A stretch of 64,000 nt of DNA from Hypomyces perniciosus (taxonomy: Eukaryota > Ascomycota > Sordariomycetes > Hypocreales > Hypocreaceae), in assembly GCA_008477525.1 (NCBI GenBank), contig SPDT01000005.1, forward strand, positions 2,852,001-2,916,000, given 5' to 3'. Every line of letters begins with the position of its first letter. The stretch's first letter is position 1. This document shows positions 12,151 through 26,500 of the stretch, in pieces. The translations under genes were made by a program, and so were the position numbers. A model generated the notes under the pieces. That model saw only the letters and a list, made by a program, of their open reading frames with translations. It had not been told where the DNA came from and made no database searches.

Positions 12151-14348
12151 GCTTTATTTATTCCTACTAAAACTTAAATTTAGTTGTGGATAGTAAATAT
12201 TAAGAGACCGGAAGCTCCGGAGCTCTTATAATATTATATAGGCCGGAATGTATATATAAAAGCAACTATAGTCCCTAAAGATATAGAACTTTAAAGACTA
12301 GTAAACTACTGCTACTATACTTAACTATTAGTTTCTAGCTTATTACCTGCTTATTAGCACCTATTTCTCTTTTAAATACTTACTTTTTAACTTCCTTTAA
12401 TTTTCTTTAAAGTTACAGGCTTTTACTTAATCTATTTACTTTAAAAAAGGTTTTTAATATATTAATCTTTTACTATTCTAAATAATAGTAAAAAGATTAT
12501 TAAAGTTAAAAATACATTTAGCAGTAAATAATTAATTTATTTTTAATAAAAAGGCTATATTTTAAATGTAAAAACCTTTAAGTAAAGTTACTTTTTAAAA
12601 TTATTAACCAAGCCTTTTAAATGATATTTTATTTATAAAAGAAGAATTTAATCTTTATATTTAATAAATAAAATATAAATATTAGATATATTTAAAAAGG
12701 AAATATTTAAATATTTCTTTTAAAGGGAAAACCTTTTTTTTTAAACTTTTAAAGATTAAAAGTTTATTACTTATAATTAATTTATTATATACTACTGGTT
12801 TAAAATAACTTTATAAAAGCAATTAAAGTAAAATATAAATTTAAGCTTTTTATTATAAAGGAAAGTTTTAAATAAAACTATAAATTCTTATTATTATTAT
12901 TAAAAGGCAGTTTAAATTATCCTTTAATACTTTTTTTAAATAATTTATAAAATTACTTATACTATTTCCTGCTTAAAAAGAGATATTTAATAGTAACAAA
13001 TTAATTATTTTTTTAAAAAAAGTAAATTTATTAAATCAATTACTTAAAATAAATTTTATTAATAGTTTAAAAACAATAATTATAATAATTTAATTAAATA
13101 TTATAAAGCGACTTTATAAATCTTTTACCTATATTAAACTATTAAATAAAGTTTTGAATTATTCTTTTTTTAATTTTAAATTATTAACAGTAAATTCTTT
13201 AAAATAACTCTTTTATAATTTAAAATTTATATATTTTTATAATACTTTTCCTTCATAATAAATAAATAAATATTTTATTATAAAATCCCTATAACCTAAT
13301 AAAAGTTAATCTGTATTAGTATAATTACTAAAACTTTTATATATAGCTATATTAATAATATAAAGATCTTTTAATAGGAATTTTAATCTTAAAGAACATA
13401 TAAAAAAATTAAACCTATTAATTAGCAGGGATTATACTAGGATTATACTGCTAATACTTTATAGAATTAAATAACTAAACTATTTGAAGGTTTAAAAGAA
13501 TAGAGAAACCTCTTTAATTTAATAATTTATTAAGAATATAGTAGTCTTTACTATAAGACTTCCTATTAAACTTTTAATTATATAAAGTATAATAATAAAT
13601 ATTACTTTACTAAAAAGTATAATAACCCTATTTAACTATATTTTATTAGCAGAAAGACTAAACCTGCAGTTTATTAAACTTAAAAATATAATTACTATAT
13701 AAATTTATTTATAAAATAATTAAAGAAAATGCAGCTAAATAGCTATTAATAGTATATAAATACTTTATTTAATTCTAGCAGCAATATTTATATTATTTCT
13801 TTGTAATAAAAAGATTAATTAAAAAATCTATTACTAGCTTTTAAGTTTACTACTATGTTCCCAAATATTTTTACTATAACCTATAATTATATAAATATAT
13901 TTATAAAAATAATTAATAATTAAAAAGTAAAGAAAAAATAATTACTTTATTATATTATTGCTAATAGCTTAAAAGACTTTATTTTAAAAAGACTTTAATT
14001 TTAAAAAATTAATATTACCTTTTTATAAAAGTATAATTAATAGAACTATCCTTTAATTAAAGATTCTATTACTTTAATAGCCTCTAAAAAGCAGCTATAA
14101 TAAACTATTAAAGAAGTTTAAATAGCTTTTATATTAATAATTAAAAAAAAGTTGAAAATTAAATTAAAAGCTTTAAAAAACCTACTATCTTTTAATTTAA
14201 ATAAAGCTATTTCCTTAAAAGACTATAAATCAGCCTTATATTTAAAATTGCGTCCTATATATTATAATTTTACTAATATTTCTTTTATAAAAATAACTAC
14301 TAATATATTCATGAATTAATAGTATATTATTAAATTATAAAATAAGAA
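12151..14348. repeat. RIP-degraded AT-rich sequence, probable gypsy gag/protease region
   Basis: TA-rich, frameless DNA upstream of a readable plus-strand gypsy reverse transcriptase relic. By position it should hold the 5' part of that element. A small patch near 12190-12260 (AGAGACCGGAAGCTCCGGAG) is less mutated and could be another LTR fragment. No domain is readable. Confidence 0.5.
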
Positions 14349-16785
14349 AATGCCTTTATAAGGTCTTATCTATCCCTTAATAATTAAAAAGCTAAAAGCT
14401 TTCTATAAATATTTAAAAAAACATATTATAAAATATATAAATTTAACAGTCTATTAGTCCTGTAAATACCTTTATAATCTTTATATTAAAAAAACGCAAT
14501 AAACTATAAATACATATTAATTTCTATACTTTAAATAATATAATTTATAAAAACCGCGCTCCTTTACTATTAATTTTTTAATTTTTTAATAGACTTTTAT
14601 ATATTAAGATTTTTATTAAATTTAATTTAAAAAATAGATATTATTAGATATTTGTCTATAATATAAATAAATAAAAGATAATATTTTACTATTAATATAA
14701 ATACTTTAAATATAATGTTATATTATTTAGCCTTATAAATTCCCTTATAACTTTTGAATAATATATTAATAATATATTATAAAATCCAATTAATCTTATT
14801 TATATTATATACTTTAATAATATATTAATTCATCGCTGCACTTTTAAAAAATATATATAGCATATTTACTAAGTTTTTAAAAAGTTATAAAATATAAAGC
14901 TATATATTAATATTAATAAATATATTTTCTATATTACTTTAATACTTTTCTTTAAAGATAGTATTATATTTAATAAAATAAAAATAAAATAATTATATAT
15001 TTAAGCTATTATTAAATAGCTAATACTTAAAAGTATATATAATATCTTTATATTTCTAGAATTTATAAAGTTTTACTATTACTTTATTAAAAATTACCGT
15101 AAAATTATAGTACCTTTAATAGATTTTATTTATACAAAATAAAAAGGTTCTTTATAATTAAAGCTTAGCGCTTTTAAAGCTTTTTAATAGTCTAAAAGAA
15201 ATTTTTTAAAAAAGTTTATTTTAATATATTATCACTTAAAGGCGCCGATTTATATAAAAATAAATATATTAAACTATATAATTAAGCAGTATTAACTTAA
15301 TATTAGTAAAATATTTAATAACTTATAGTATATATATTGAAAAAGCTAAATAGTTTTAAATTATATTATTATACCTTTAATATTAAATCTTTTACTATTA
15401 TAAAGGCTTTTTATATATAAAGATATTATTTAATTTATATAGGTATAAAGATTTAGGTTATAATAAATTATTTTAATTATTATTATTTTATAAATAAATA
15501 AAAGCTTTTATATTAATAAATAAAGGCTTTTAATAAACTAGCTTTATTTAATTTTTATATTAAACATAGGCTAAAGAAGTTTAACCCTACTAATACTTTA
15601 TTTTAATGCTTTAATTATTATAATTGTATTAAAATTAAAGAATTACAGTAAAGCTATATATTAATAATTTGATAGCGTTTTTATAATATAAAAGCCAATA
15701 GCCTATATAAAATAAAAAGATTTATAATAGTATACTATAATAATTAAAAATATATAAAGTTATTTATAAATAAAAATATTACTTTAGTATTGCCTTAAAG
15801 TAAAAGATAAAGATTAAATATTATTTAACAGATAGCCTATTTATAAAGTATAATAGCTAGAGTTATAACTACTAGTTTATAGGTTATATAATAAATTACT
15901 ATAGGTTTACTGCTAGAATTATAAAAGTCTTTATACTTAACTGGTTTATAAATTTAATAAAAAGATTATTTTATTTAATAAAAGGTTTAAAGCTAAAAAG
16001 TAATTAATATATTTTAAAGTAATAATTAAATTATTAATAATAATTAATTAATTTACTATTAAAGTAAAATCTATATATTAATAAATCTTTATATTAAAAT
16101 TTTAATATTACTTTATAATAATTTAACTGCTAAATATTAAAAAGTTAATTATACTTTAAAATATATTTAAATTAACTTATTATTAGTAAAGTATAAAGTA
16201 AGATATTAAATACTATATATTTATATATTATATTTATTAAATAATAAAAGCAAAAACCTATTAACTGTATAATAAATTTACTTTATTATTAATATTTAAA
16301 AGACCTTTTAAAGAAATTTCTATAGATTTTATTATAGACTTACTAGAAATACTAAACTATAAAGGTAAATACCTATATAATATAATTGTTAGTATTATTA
16401 ATTAATATACTAAATATACTTTATATATATTTATAATAGTATATATTATAAGCAGTAAAGTTATTACCTTTTTTATAAAATATATTTATTTAATTTTTAG
16501 AATACTATAAGGAATTATTTTTAATAAAGATTAATTATTTAAATCTAGATTTTAATAAAGTTTTTATTCCTTATTTACTTATAAATAGCAATTTAATATT
16601 ATTTTTTACCAATAAATTAATAGTTAAATTAAATAATAAAATTAAGCTTTAAAGTATTATTTATATTTTTTTACAATAAATAATAAAATAATTAACTATA
16701 ACAATTATCTTTTATTTAGTTCATATATAATAATGCTAAATATTCTATAACTAGCTATTTATTAGCTTTTTTATTGCTTAGCTAT
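14349..16785 (+). mobile_element. Ty3/gypsy pol relic (RT to integrase), truncated at 16785
   Basis: Conceptual plus-strand translation through many stops still shows gypsy landmarks in order. A start of the RT domain with GPIYPL lies near 14350. An RT palm region aligned to the 'P..F..YI' and 'YLDDILIYS' blocks lies at about 14740-14880. The integrase core, with a KEISIDFIIDL-like start and an LNYKGKYLYNIIV stretch, lies at about 16310-16430. It continues through a 'SDRG.LF.S.F' equivalent to an AYNNAKHS-like segment at about 16725-16750. The stops are those expected from CAA/CAG/TGG changed by C-to-T or G-to-A. The relic is cut by the LTR of element E at 16786. Confidence 0.7.
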
Positions 16786-19700
16786 TGTTATGGGTTAGAC
16801 CCAATTAGGAAGGACCTTGGCTATACCGAGCCCGGCACTACAATTCCCTATATCTCCCGGACCAGCTAATGCAGATATATATATATCAGGCACCACGCAC
16901 AAGCCCTAGGCCTACACGCATATATACCACTGCCCTACAAATCAATATATATAGCTAAATAGTTCCCTTTTCTATTCTCTCGCTCTTTAACTTTAAATAA
17001 ATAATTCTATAGCGCCCCATTATTAACTATTATAATAGGCTACGCCTATTATATATTTAAAGCTTATTTCTATTAATTTTATTAATTCCCTATATATATT
17101 AAAATAGTTGGCCTTACTAATAATAATAACTTTAACTTTAGCGAAAAGTAACTTATTACTTTAATTAATTAATTAATATAGCTAATTATAAAGGAGATAA
17201 ATACTATTATATAAATACTTAATATTAAAGGAATAATATAAAGGAAGCGCTGCCTCTTTTATAAACTAGTATACTATATTAAAAGAGGTAAAACCCCTTT
17301 TTAACCCTTTAAAGTTTTTAAAGAAATAAAGTAAATATATAGTTTAAGCGCAGCAGATATATAATGACATAACTTTTAATAAATATCTTTATATAGGCAA
17401 TAGAGATTTTTAATATTTTATTAATACCTGCTTTAAAACTAAACCCCAGTAAATAATAGCTACCTATTACTCTTTAAATAGGCAAAGAGGCAGATATAAC
17501 CTTTAAGACTTTATAATATACTTTAACTAAAGCTATAAAAATTAAAGTCTTTAGGCTTATACTAGTAAAAAGCTTTAAATATTATAATAAAGAAAAGCTA
17601 GTTTTTTATCTTTTTTATTAAAATTTAAACAGAAACTCTTTAAAGCTAGCAGGGAAGATTAAATAGATTAAGTAAAGATTATATTCTTTAAAAGAGCCTT
17701 CTCTTTAAAGCTATAATATAGTTTAATTATAATTAACCTCCTGCAGGAATATAACTATTAACTAAAGTAAATTTAAAATATTACTAGTAAAATTAAATCA
17801 TTAAACTATAATAAATCTACTATACTTATAAAGGCTGCCTCCCTTATAATAAATAAAGGTTTAAAGAATATAAAGGTTAAAGGCAATAAATGCGTTAAAT
17901 ATTACGCTTATAATTATAAAAGGGATATATAGATAACAAGCATTAATTATATAAAAATTAACAGTATAGAGATTCCCCTTTAAGCGAAAAGGGCTAAATA
18001 TATTTTTACTATACTTCCATTAAATACCTAATATAAAAATATCTATAAACTCTTAAAAAGAAATCTAAAGCTTATAGTAATAAAGTTTATAAAATTAAAG
18101 TATAAGTTTAAAAAGAGTAAAAACTTTAAATTATTAAGCTTAGTAATAATTTTAATTCATTTAATAGTTTATTAAAAGAGTAGCTTTAATATAAAGTTAA
18201 GTATTAAAGTTAAATAAAGCGGAAATTAATAAATAAAAAAATTTAAGCAGTAAATAAATAATAAATTAGTAATATTATAAGCTAAAATAAAGAATATATA
18301 AATCTCTGCTTTATTTAATATTAATTATAATTACTATACTATTATAAAACACTCCCTTATAAAGAGACTTTGCCTTGTTTAAATTGCAATTAAAAAACAA
18401 TAACTAAACAGCTTTTTTAAAGAGAATCTACTAATAGTAACTAGCTCTATAGCTATAGCCTACTTAAAGCTTTATAGCTATATTTAACGCTTATATATAT
18501 ATACAGCTAAAGGTTTAGATTATAACCTACTTTTTAAGAAATTATAAAAAGAAGTAAATAGCGTAATCTATAATGCTGCTAAATAGTAAATCCTTTATTA
18601 AAAAGCAGATATTTAACTGCGATTTTTAGGCAATTTAAAACTTAAAGGTATATAAACTATATAAGCTGCCTAACTTATATTTACTTTAACCTTTTAAGTA
18701 AAATACTATTATATATAATAATCTAGCAAAGAATATATATTTTATCTCTATATTATTATATTAATAGATATTAAGAAAGCGCTTTAATTAAAAGAGTTAA
18801 TAGATTAGAAAAGGACTATCCCCTTTAAGCTTTATAATAAATTCCACCTATTATTTTTTACTTAAAAAACAGTGAAACTATTACCTTAAAGGCTAGGTAT
18901 TAATAATAAAATCCCTTTAAAGTATAATAAAGATAGTAATAAACTAAAGCTTTTATAAAGCCCTTTATATAATATATTGCAAAAAGAGCTATTAATACTA
19001 TATAAAACTCTCTTTAATTTATTTAATAAAGGGTTTATTTGCGCTAATAGCTTAACTGCCGCTATATTTATACTTTTTACTTATAAGCTAAAAGGAGGAG
19101 TATATTTTTATATAAGCTACTATACTTTTAATGCAATTATATAATAAAACTATTACCCTTTACCTTTATTTATAGAAATATTAAATAGCTTTATTTAAGT
19201 AAAGTAGTTTACTAAATTAAATAGAATAGCTGCTTTTTATAAAATCTATATTATAAAAAGGGATAAATATAAAACTATATTTTATATATATTATAGATTA
19301 TATAAAAAAGAGTTATATTATTTAAGTTTATTAGCGCTTTAGTAATATTTTAATAGTTTATTAACTATATACTTTACCTTTTCTTAAATAACTTTACTAT
19401 TATATATATTAATAATATCTTTATATACTTAAATAGCTTGCTTAGGGATTATATAAAAAAGGTATAATATATACTCTATGCTTTTATAGATACTAGCTTA
19501 TACTTTAACCTTGCAAAATACTCTTTTACTTAAAAAAGGTTAAATGTTTTAACTTTATTATTTAAATAAAGAAAAGTATTGCCTATAACTTTAAAAAGCA
19601 GTAAGCGATTTATAAATAGATTACCTTTATATTAATAATAGGTATATAAAGCTTTTTTTAGCTTTATTAACTACTATTATATTTTTATTTTTAGCTTTTT

Positions 19701-21798
19701 ATATATAGCCCTCCCTTTTACCTGCTTAATAAAAAAAGAGTTCCTTTTTAATAAAAAGATAATAAAAAGACTGCTTTTAAAAAGTTAAAGCGCTACTTTT
19801 ATAAGGCCTTAATACTTTAAATATAAAACTTAAATAAAAAGATATTTATTAAGCTTAACTATTTTAAATATATAGTTAAAGGTATATTATTACAGGAAAA
19901 TAAATAGGGAAGATATAATACTATTATATATTATTTATAAAGGCTAAGTTTAATTAAATATAATTATTTAATTTATAAAAAAAAAAAATAAAAGGCTAAG
20001 CTATAAAGTTATAGACCCTTTACTGTAATTTTAAATTATAAGAATCTGCAGTATTTTATAATATACTGGAAACTTTTAAAAAGGCAGACCTATTAGGCTA
20101 AATTCCTTTTGCAATTTAATATAATAATATAGTATTAACCTAACAGTAAAGCAGGTATTTTTAATACTTTTAGCCGCTAAAAATAAAATTAACTTAAAAA
20201 TAAAAATAATAAATAAAAATAAGGCTACTATATATAGCTGCTCCCTGCAATTTTAGGAATAATCTATGAGCTAGAAATTATTAATAGCCTAATTCTTTAA
20301 ATATAAGTATTTAATAATAACCTAAAACTGCAGTAACTTTAAGACTAGTTAATATAAGCTAACTTTAACTACTAAAAGGTATATATAGCAGTAAAGTTAA
20401 AAGAATACAGCTTCCCTTTAACCTTTAATTAAAGGTTTAAATTATAAAACATATAATCGATAAATAATTTTATTTTACTTTCCGCAATTAAATTTAAATT
20501 CCAGTAAAAGCAGATAAAGTAAAAACTATACTATATATATATATTATATAAGCTAAATATAATACAGTAATAGCCAGCTACTTTAATTAAAATAATATAC
20601 TTATAATTATAGCTTAAAGATTCTATTAGCCTAGCCTCTTTTAGACTATATATTAATTTATAAAAAACTGCAGTATTTACAGAAAAGGGCAGGCTTCAAA
20701 GACTTAAAAGCGCAGTCTTTTTAAACCTTTACTAATCCCTTTATATATATAAAGCAACTTAATAATAGATTTTATTATTAAATTTCCCTTAACTAATCGT
20801 TTTAATGCTTAATATTTATAGGTAATAGTAAACTGGCTTATTAAAGTATTCCTATTATATTACAGTTAAAATATAGAGTAAAAGATTATAGACTTAAATA
20901 AACGCTAAATAAAAAAACTAGTTTAATATTTAAAAGATATTACCTCTTTTATATAAGTTAACTTAACAGTAATATAGTAATAATATAAAGATACTGCTAA
21001 TAAGCGCAAAGACTAGCTAAAAGGTTTAAAGTTAAAGATAAAATATAGCTTTATTTCAGTAACTATAAATCCCTATACTTTAATAAAAAGTTAAATACTT
21101 TTTACTATAAATACTTAATAATAAAAGTATTTAACCTTTATATAATTAAATTAAATATATTTATAAAAATCTATCTATACTTTTATATTAACCTACTATA
21201 ATAAATAGCAGATAATCTTTTATTTAAATAGTAAAATAATAACTTTTAACCCCTTTTTATATATATTAAAGGCAAAGATAAATAAAAGGTAAAAGAGATT
21301 TTTTGCATTAAAATAAAGAAATAAAGCTGCAGCTTTTTCTATAAAGTATTTATATATTAAAAGGGATATATAAAGCTAACCTAAAAGCCTACTATTTCTT
21401 TAAAAGATATAGCTACTTTAGACGCTTATATAAAGAGATATAGGCCTATTAAGACTGCAGATAGGCCTTTAAAAGAATACACTCCTATAAAAAAGAAATA
21501 TAAAATTTAACTAGCTTAATAAAGGGGTAATCTTATAGGTTAAACCTAATTAAGAAAGACCTCGGCTATATTAAGCCTAGCACTATAATTCCCTATATTT
21601 CCTAGACTAGCTAATATAGATATATATATATCAGGCACTGCATATAAGCCCTAGGCCTATATATATATATACCACTGCCTTATAGATCAATATATATAGC
21701 TAGATAGCTCCCCTTTTTATTCTCTCGCTCTTTGGCTTTAAATAGATAATTTTATAGCGCCCTATTATTAGCTACTATAATAGGCTACGCCTATTACA
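16786..21798 (+). mobile_element. Ty3/gypsy element E, complete in outline, RIP-degraded
   Basis: A 5.0-kb unit bounded by direct LTRs of 268 bp, 16786-17053 and 21531-21798. Both read TGTTATGGGTTAGACC...GGCTACGCCTATTACA with RIP-type differences. A purine run (AATAAAGGGG) precedes the right LTR as a polypurine tract. Conceptual translation at about 18950-19430 shows a gypsy reverse transcriptase: a YPLPLI-like block, then FTKLN.IAAFYKI and a GDEYKTAF-like block. No frame stays open. It interrupts the integrase of the older gypsy relic on its left; target-site duplication is not evident. Its 3' end is repeated in inverted orientation at 9912-12150. Confidence 0.75.
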
Positions 21799-22267
21799 TT
21801 ATTATACTTTATTAATTAAATCTTTACTTTCTAAAGCTTTAATAAAGATACAATATTAATATAAAATCCTTTAACTATAGCTATATTTATAAACTTAATA
21901 AAGCGCGCTATCTTTTAATATAAATTATAAAGAATATCCTTTAGTAAACAATATCCTCTTTTAATTATAAAGTAGCTAGCTTTTTTTACTTTAATATAAT
22001 CCTCTTTTATATTTAAGATAAAAAAGCTGGGAATAACGTAATTCCTATTATTTATAAAATAAATAGCATTATATATATCAAAAAGGGTACTTTAAAAAAG
22101 GCAGTAAAGTATATCCTATATATTGATATATATTAATATATTTATTAAATATACTGCAGGGCTTATATCTTCTTTATTAATTAAATTTAAAGAGATTAAA
22201 GCGGCTATAATAGTTAAAGCTATTCCTCCCTATATTAAAGCAGTAAAGTTAATACCCTTTTTATTAA
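21799..22267. repeat. RIP-degraded AT-rich sequence
   Basis: 470 bp of TA-rich, frameless sequence between element E and direct repeat copy 2. No element could be identified. Confidence 0.5.
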
Positions 22268-23465
22268 ACTTTTTATAAGTAACCTGCTATTTATCTTTTT
22301 ACAGGCGCATATAAATCTTTATAGCCTATTTAAGTATAAAAGTATATTTCCTTTTTTATTAGGTTTTCTAGTAAATGCAGTATATACTTTACTGCAATTA
22401 TTTAAAGGCTATATATACCTTGTAGGTCTATAAAGGTACTTTTTACTAATAAAAGGCTTGAAGCGTATATTACTATTACTTAATATATTATTTAAGTGGT
22501 TATTAAATATTATATAAAAGCTATAAGTATAGTTCTTTATATTTTTTATACAATATAAAAATAGCCAGCTAAGCTAATTAAAAAAGAAGATCTTTTTTAT
22601 TTTACTGCTTTTAATTAAGCTATTTATATAAAATAAATAATAAGTAATAAAGTTTAAAGTAAAGTATACTTTAATAATTTTTAAAAAGCTATTTAAAAAG
22701 CTATTTCTATAACTTTAAGAAACTTATACTTTACTGCATTTATATAAATATACGCCTAATAAATATACTATACTTCTAGCTTAATATTCCCGCGCTCTAC
22801 TTTATATAGTATATATTAATAAAATAAATATACTTTTTTATATATTATATTTTTATAAAAAGCTAGTTAATTTTTAAGGTTTCTAATAATTTAGTAAATA
22901 GTAAACTTTATATTAAAATCTTTATTATTATTATAAGCTGCTTTAATAGCAGTAAAGGCTAGGGCTGCGGCTTAAAGGTCTATTAAGATTAAAGTATAGA
23001 TGCTAAAGTTAACTGTTTTCTAGATCTACTTTAAAATAATAACTTTAGCCTTCCTCTTCTTATTATTGCTGGTAATAAAGAATTAATGCTCTTAAAGTAT
23101 ACTATTATAGTAAACAGAGATATCTACTAAAAAGGGGTTAAGACCAAATACTTTAACTACAGTCTCTTTTACTTTTACTAAAGTAGGTAGTCTAAAAGCA
23201 GGGAAACTATTATTTAGCTGATTAAGGAGATCTAGATTAATCCTATTCTATACCCTAGCAGTGGTTATATAATTAGTAAGAACAGTAATCTATTTAATCT
23301 ACTAGACTATTAATTCCAGCTTTATAAAAGCAATATCCCCTATACTATCTATTATAGAAAATAGCTTTAGCAGCTTAAAGGCAAGGGTAAGGGGTATAAG
23401 GAGAGATATAATATTAAAGTAAAAGTTTCTAGTAACTCTAATAGTTACTACCTAGGCTTATAACT
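22268..23465. repeat. Long direct repeat, copy 2 (partner 2674-3861)
   Basis: Same sequence and orientation as 2674-3861, without the adjoining family A and B LTRs, and somewhat more mutated. After about 23465 the sequence runs uninterrupted to the LINE target site at 23514, which shows what the locus may look like without the family B LTR. Confidence 0.75.
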
Positions 23466-23527
23466 ATTAAACTATAAATCCAGTAAAAGTAAAGCTCTAT
23501 ATAATCTGTATAGATAAGTGACTTTAT

Positions 23528-26500
23528 GTTTGTTTGTTTGTTTGTTTTATTATTTATATCCATTAAGTAAGCTAGTTATATAAATCCCTTATGGGCAATA
23601 GGATGTTAGGAGCTGGCGGCTTACGCTGCTGTTTACTGAGTTTTAATTTATAAAGGAAAGAGGGTTAATCTAGGTAATATTAATCTATTTCTGCTGGGGG
23701 AGGGCTATAAGGGTCCGCTTCCTCTACTAGTTTCTGGAAGGCCTTGCTTCCTATAGGTTTAAGTAGGTAAAAGAGGGGGGTCTCTTTTAGGGGGATATCT
23801 GGGAGGAAAGGCTTAACTATTCTATATTCCGCGAAGTGGCCTTATCTCTTTAATTTACTGCACTTACAGATAGACTCTCTGTTATACCTAAAGCGTTTAT
23901 AGTATTTTTAGAAGTCCCTATATCTTGATCTTTCTGCTAAGAGCTTATAGAGGATAAGGTATAAAAGCTTAAGTTTTAGGGGGGAAACTAGGGCCTTAAG
24001 CCTTTATTGTTTATAGCCCTTTAAGGTCTTGCCAAGCCAGTTTTATTCCTTTACTTCCGCGACTTCTTTTTTAATTTATCTTTTAATATATATAATTATA
24101 GCTTAGTTTTATAGTATAGTAGGGAAAGCTGCGCTTTATTTAACTAAACAGTTAACTTATTTATTGCCTATAATATCCTTATATCCTAAAACCTATAAAA
24201 TAAAGGTTTTATAGGGTAAGATACTTTATATTAGTTTCTAAAAGTATATATATACTTTTTATATAGAAGGGGGGGCTTATTAAGCAGTTTATTAACTATG
24301 AATAAGTTATTTAAGAAAAGGTAGGCTATTTAAATTGTATGGTTTTCTTTTATATGCCTAGCTATTAACTTTATAGCCTTTAAAGCAGCCTATACCTTTA
24401 TATTATAAACTTTTATATTATTAAGGTATTTAATGTTTATAGTTACTTTTACTTTATAATAAATAACTGCTTTTTAGCCTATATTCCTTTTAATTTAAGA
24501 TTTATTAAAGTAGGCTAAGATTAAATAAAAGGGGAAAGACTTAACTATTTTTAAGTATTTCTTTACTGCAGTTAATTTACCTATACTTTTTAGGTTAAGA
24601 TTAAGGAGAATATATAGGGACTTTTTAGCGAAGAGTATAGGTCTAATAGTCCTGTTAACTAGGGCGGCAGTGCGCTAAAGCTTAGTTTATAGTAGCTAGG
24701 GAGGGAGTTTTTTATTAATATATTAACTAATTAGGTAGTCTTAATCTAGTCCTGTAAATCTTACTGTATATTTAAATTAGGTTTAGGCTAAGGTAATGCT
24801 AGCTAGGGGGACCTTTAACTTTCTATATAGGATAAGAATACTTATAGTCTTTTAAACTAAGAGGACTGCCTTTACTATAGCTTTAAAGGCTTTATTTATT
24901 TTATTTACTAGGCTAGATACTTTTATATTTACCTGCTTATTAAAGTCGGTTTATAACTATTATTTATACTTTAGCTACTATACTTTTATTTTATATAAAG
25001 TAATAAAGAGGATACAGGCTTTTACAGCTTATACTATAGCTTTAAAGGGTAAGCCTTTTTAAGTTTATTAAATAACTTAAAGAAGTTAAAGATTTTATAT
25101 ACTTTACCTATAAATATTTTTATCTATTTTTTAAAGGAAAGCTTTAAATTAAAGTAAACCCTTAACTATTAAATATCTTCTTTAAGTTAAACTGGTTTTC
25201 CCTTTATTATAATGCCTTTTTTATATATTTAGCCTTTTATATAATAAAAGTAAAGCAGTTTAGCTTTAATATAATTAAAAGATACTGTATTTGTTATTCT
25301 TTACTTTAATATTTTATTAAACGCCTATTATATAAAGGTAGCTATCTTTTAAATAGACCTGCTTATAATAAATATAGTAATATTATTAATATACTTAAAG
25401 CAAGACTATTAGTTTTTAAATTAAAAGATTAAGCTAAAGTATAGTATTAATATAATAGGGGAAATAAAAGACCCCTGTAAAGTATTGCATTTAAAGGCAA
25501 GGTCTAATAGGCTAGTTTTATCTCTTTTACAGATAAATATAGTTTTATTACTTATAAAAGACTCTGCTTATTTTATAAACTAAATAGGCTAGCTTTATTA
25601 TTTAAGCTATAAGACTAGTCTATTCTTTATAATAATATTAAAGGCCTTAAAGATATTAAAGGTAAAAAAGGTTATAACCTCTTTTTTACTTAAAGTAACT
25701 TTAATATTATAAATGAAGCAGGCAATTAGGTCTATAGCTGCTCTTTTAAAGAGGGCCTTAAAATATTACTTTAAGAGAATCTTATATTTAAGTACTAAAA
25801 AGGATACTCTTTTAATAAATAATCTTTTTAGGCCTTTTTTTATATAAAATAGTAGTAAAATAGGCTTAAAGGCTTTATAATCTATATAGTTAGGTTTATT
25901 AAATTTAAGAATAATAGTAACTTTAATATTTTTAAAGGGGAGGGGTAATACTTTAATTTAAGATAGCCTTTAAAAAGGTTTATAATAAACTCTTTAATAG
26001 CAGGCTATATATAATATAAAAGGGTAACTAATATACTATTTACACTAGGCGCAGTATTCCCTACTTTAATTATAGCCTTTTTTGCCTTATCTTTAATAAC
26101 TATTTTATCTTATAGTATTTAAAGGTTCTTTAATGCTTACAGTTCCTATAGGTTTTTAATATCTTTTTCTGCTTTTTTTCGCTATAATAAACATTCTTTA
26201 AAGAAGGCCGCTTACTCCCTAAGGTTTAAAATACTCCTATCGCTATTTATTAAAAGGGGGGGTTAGAACTAGTCTATAGCTTTACACTACTTAGCCATTT
26301 ATTAAATGCCTTTACCTAGGCTAGCTTTAGCTATAACCTTATCTTAATAATCGCGTTTCTTATATTTAATTATATTATATAGTGTCTTCCTTGCCTTAGT
26401 CTATTTATTAATCCTAATAGGCACTATAATAAAAACTAAATAAGCTATTTAGCAGTCTTTATTTTACTAGGGGGTACTATATCTATTTTAATATCTCTTT

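Noticed and set aside
23528..23549. GTTT microsatellite as a separate feature
   Set aside because: It is the LINE 3' tail on the minus strand, confirmed by the adjacent target-site duplication.
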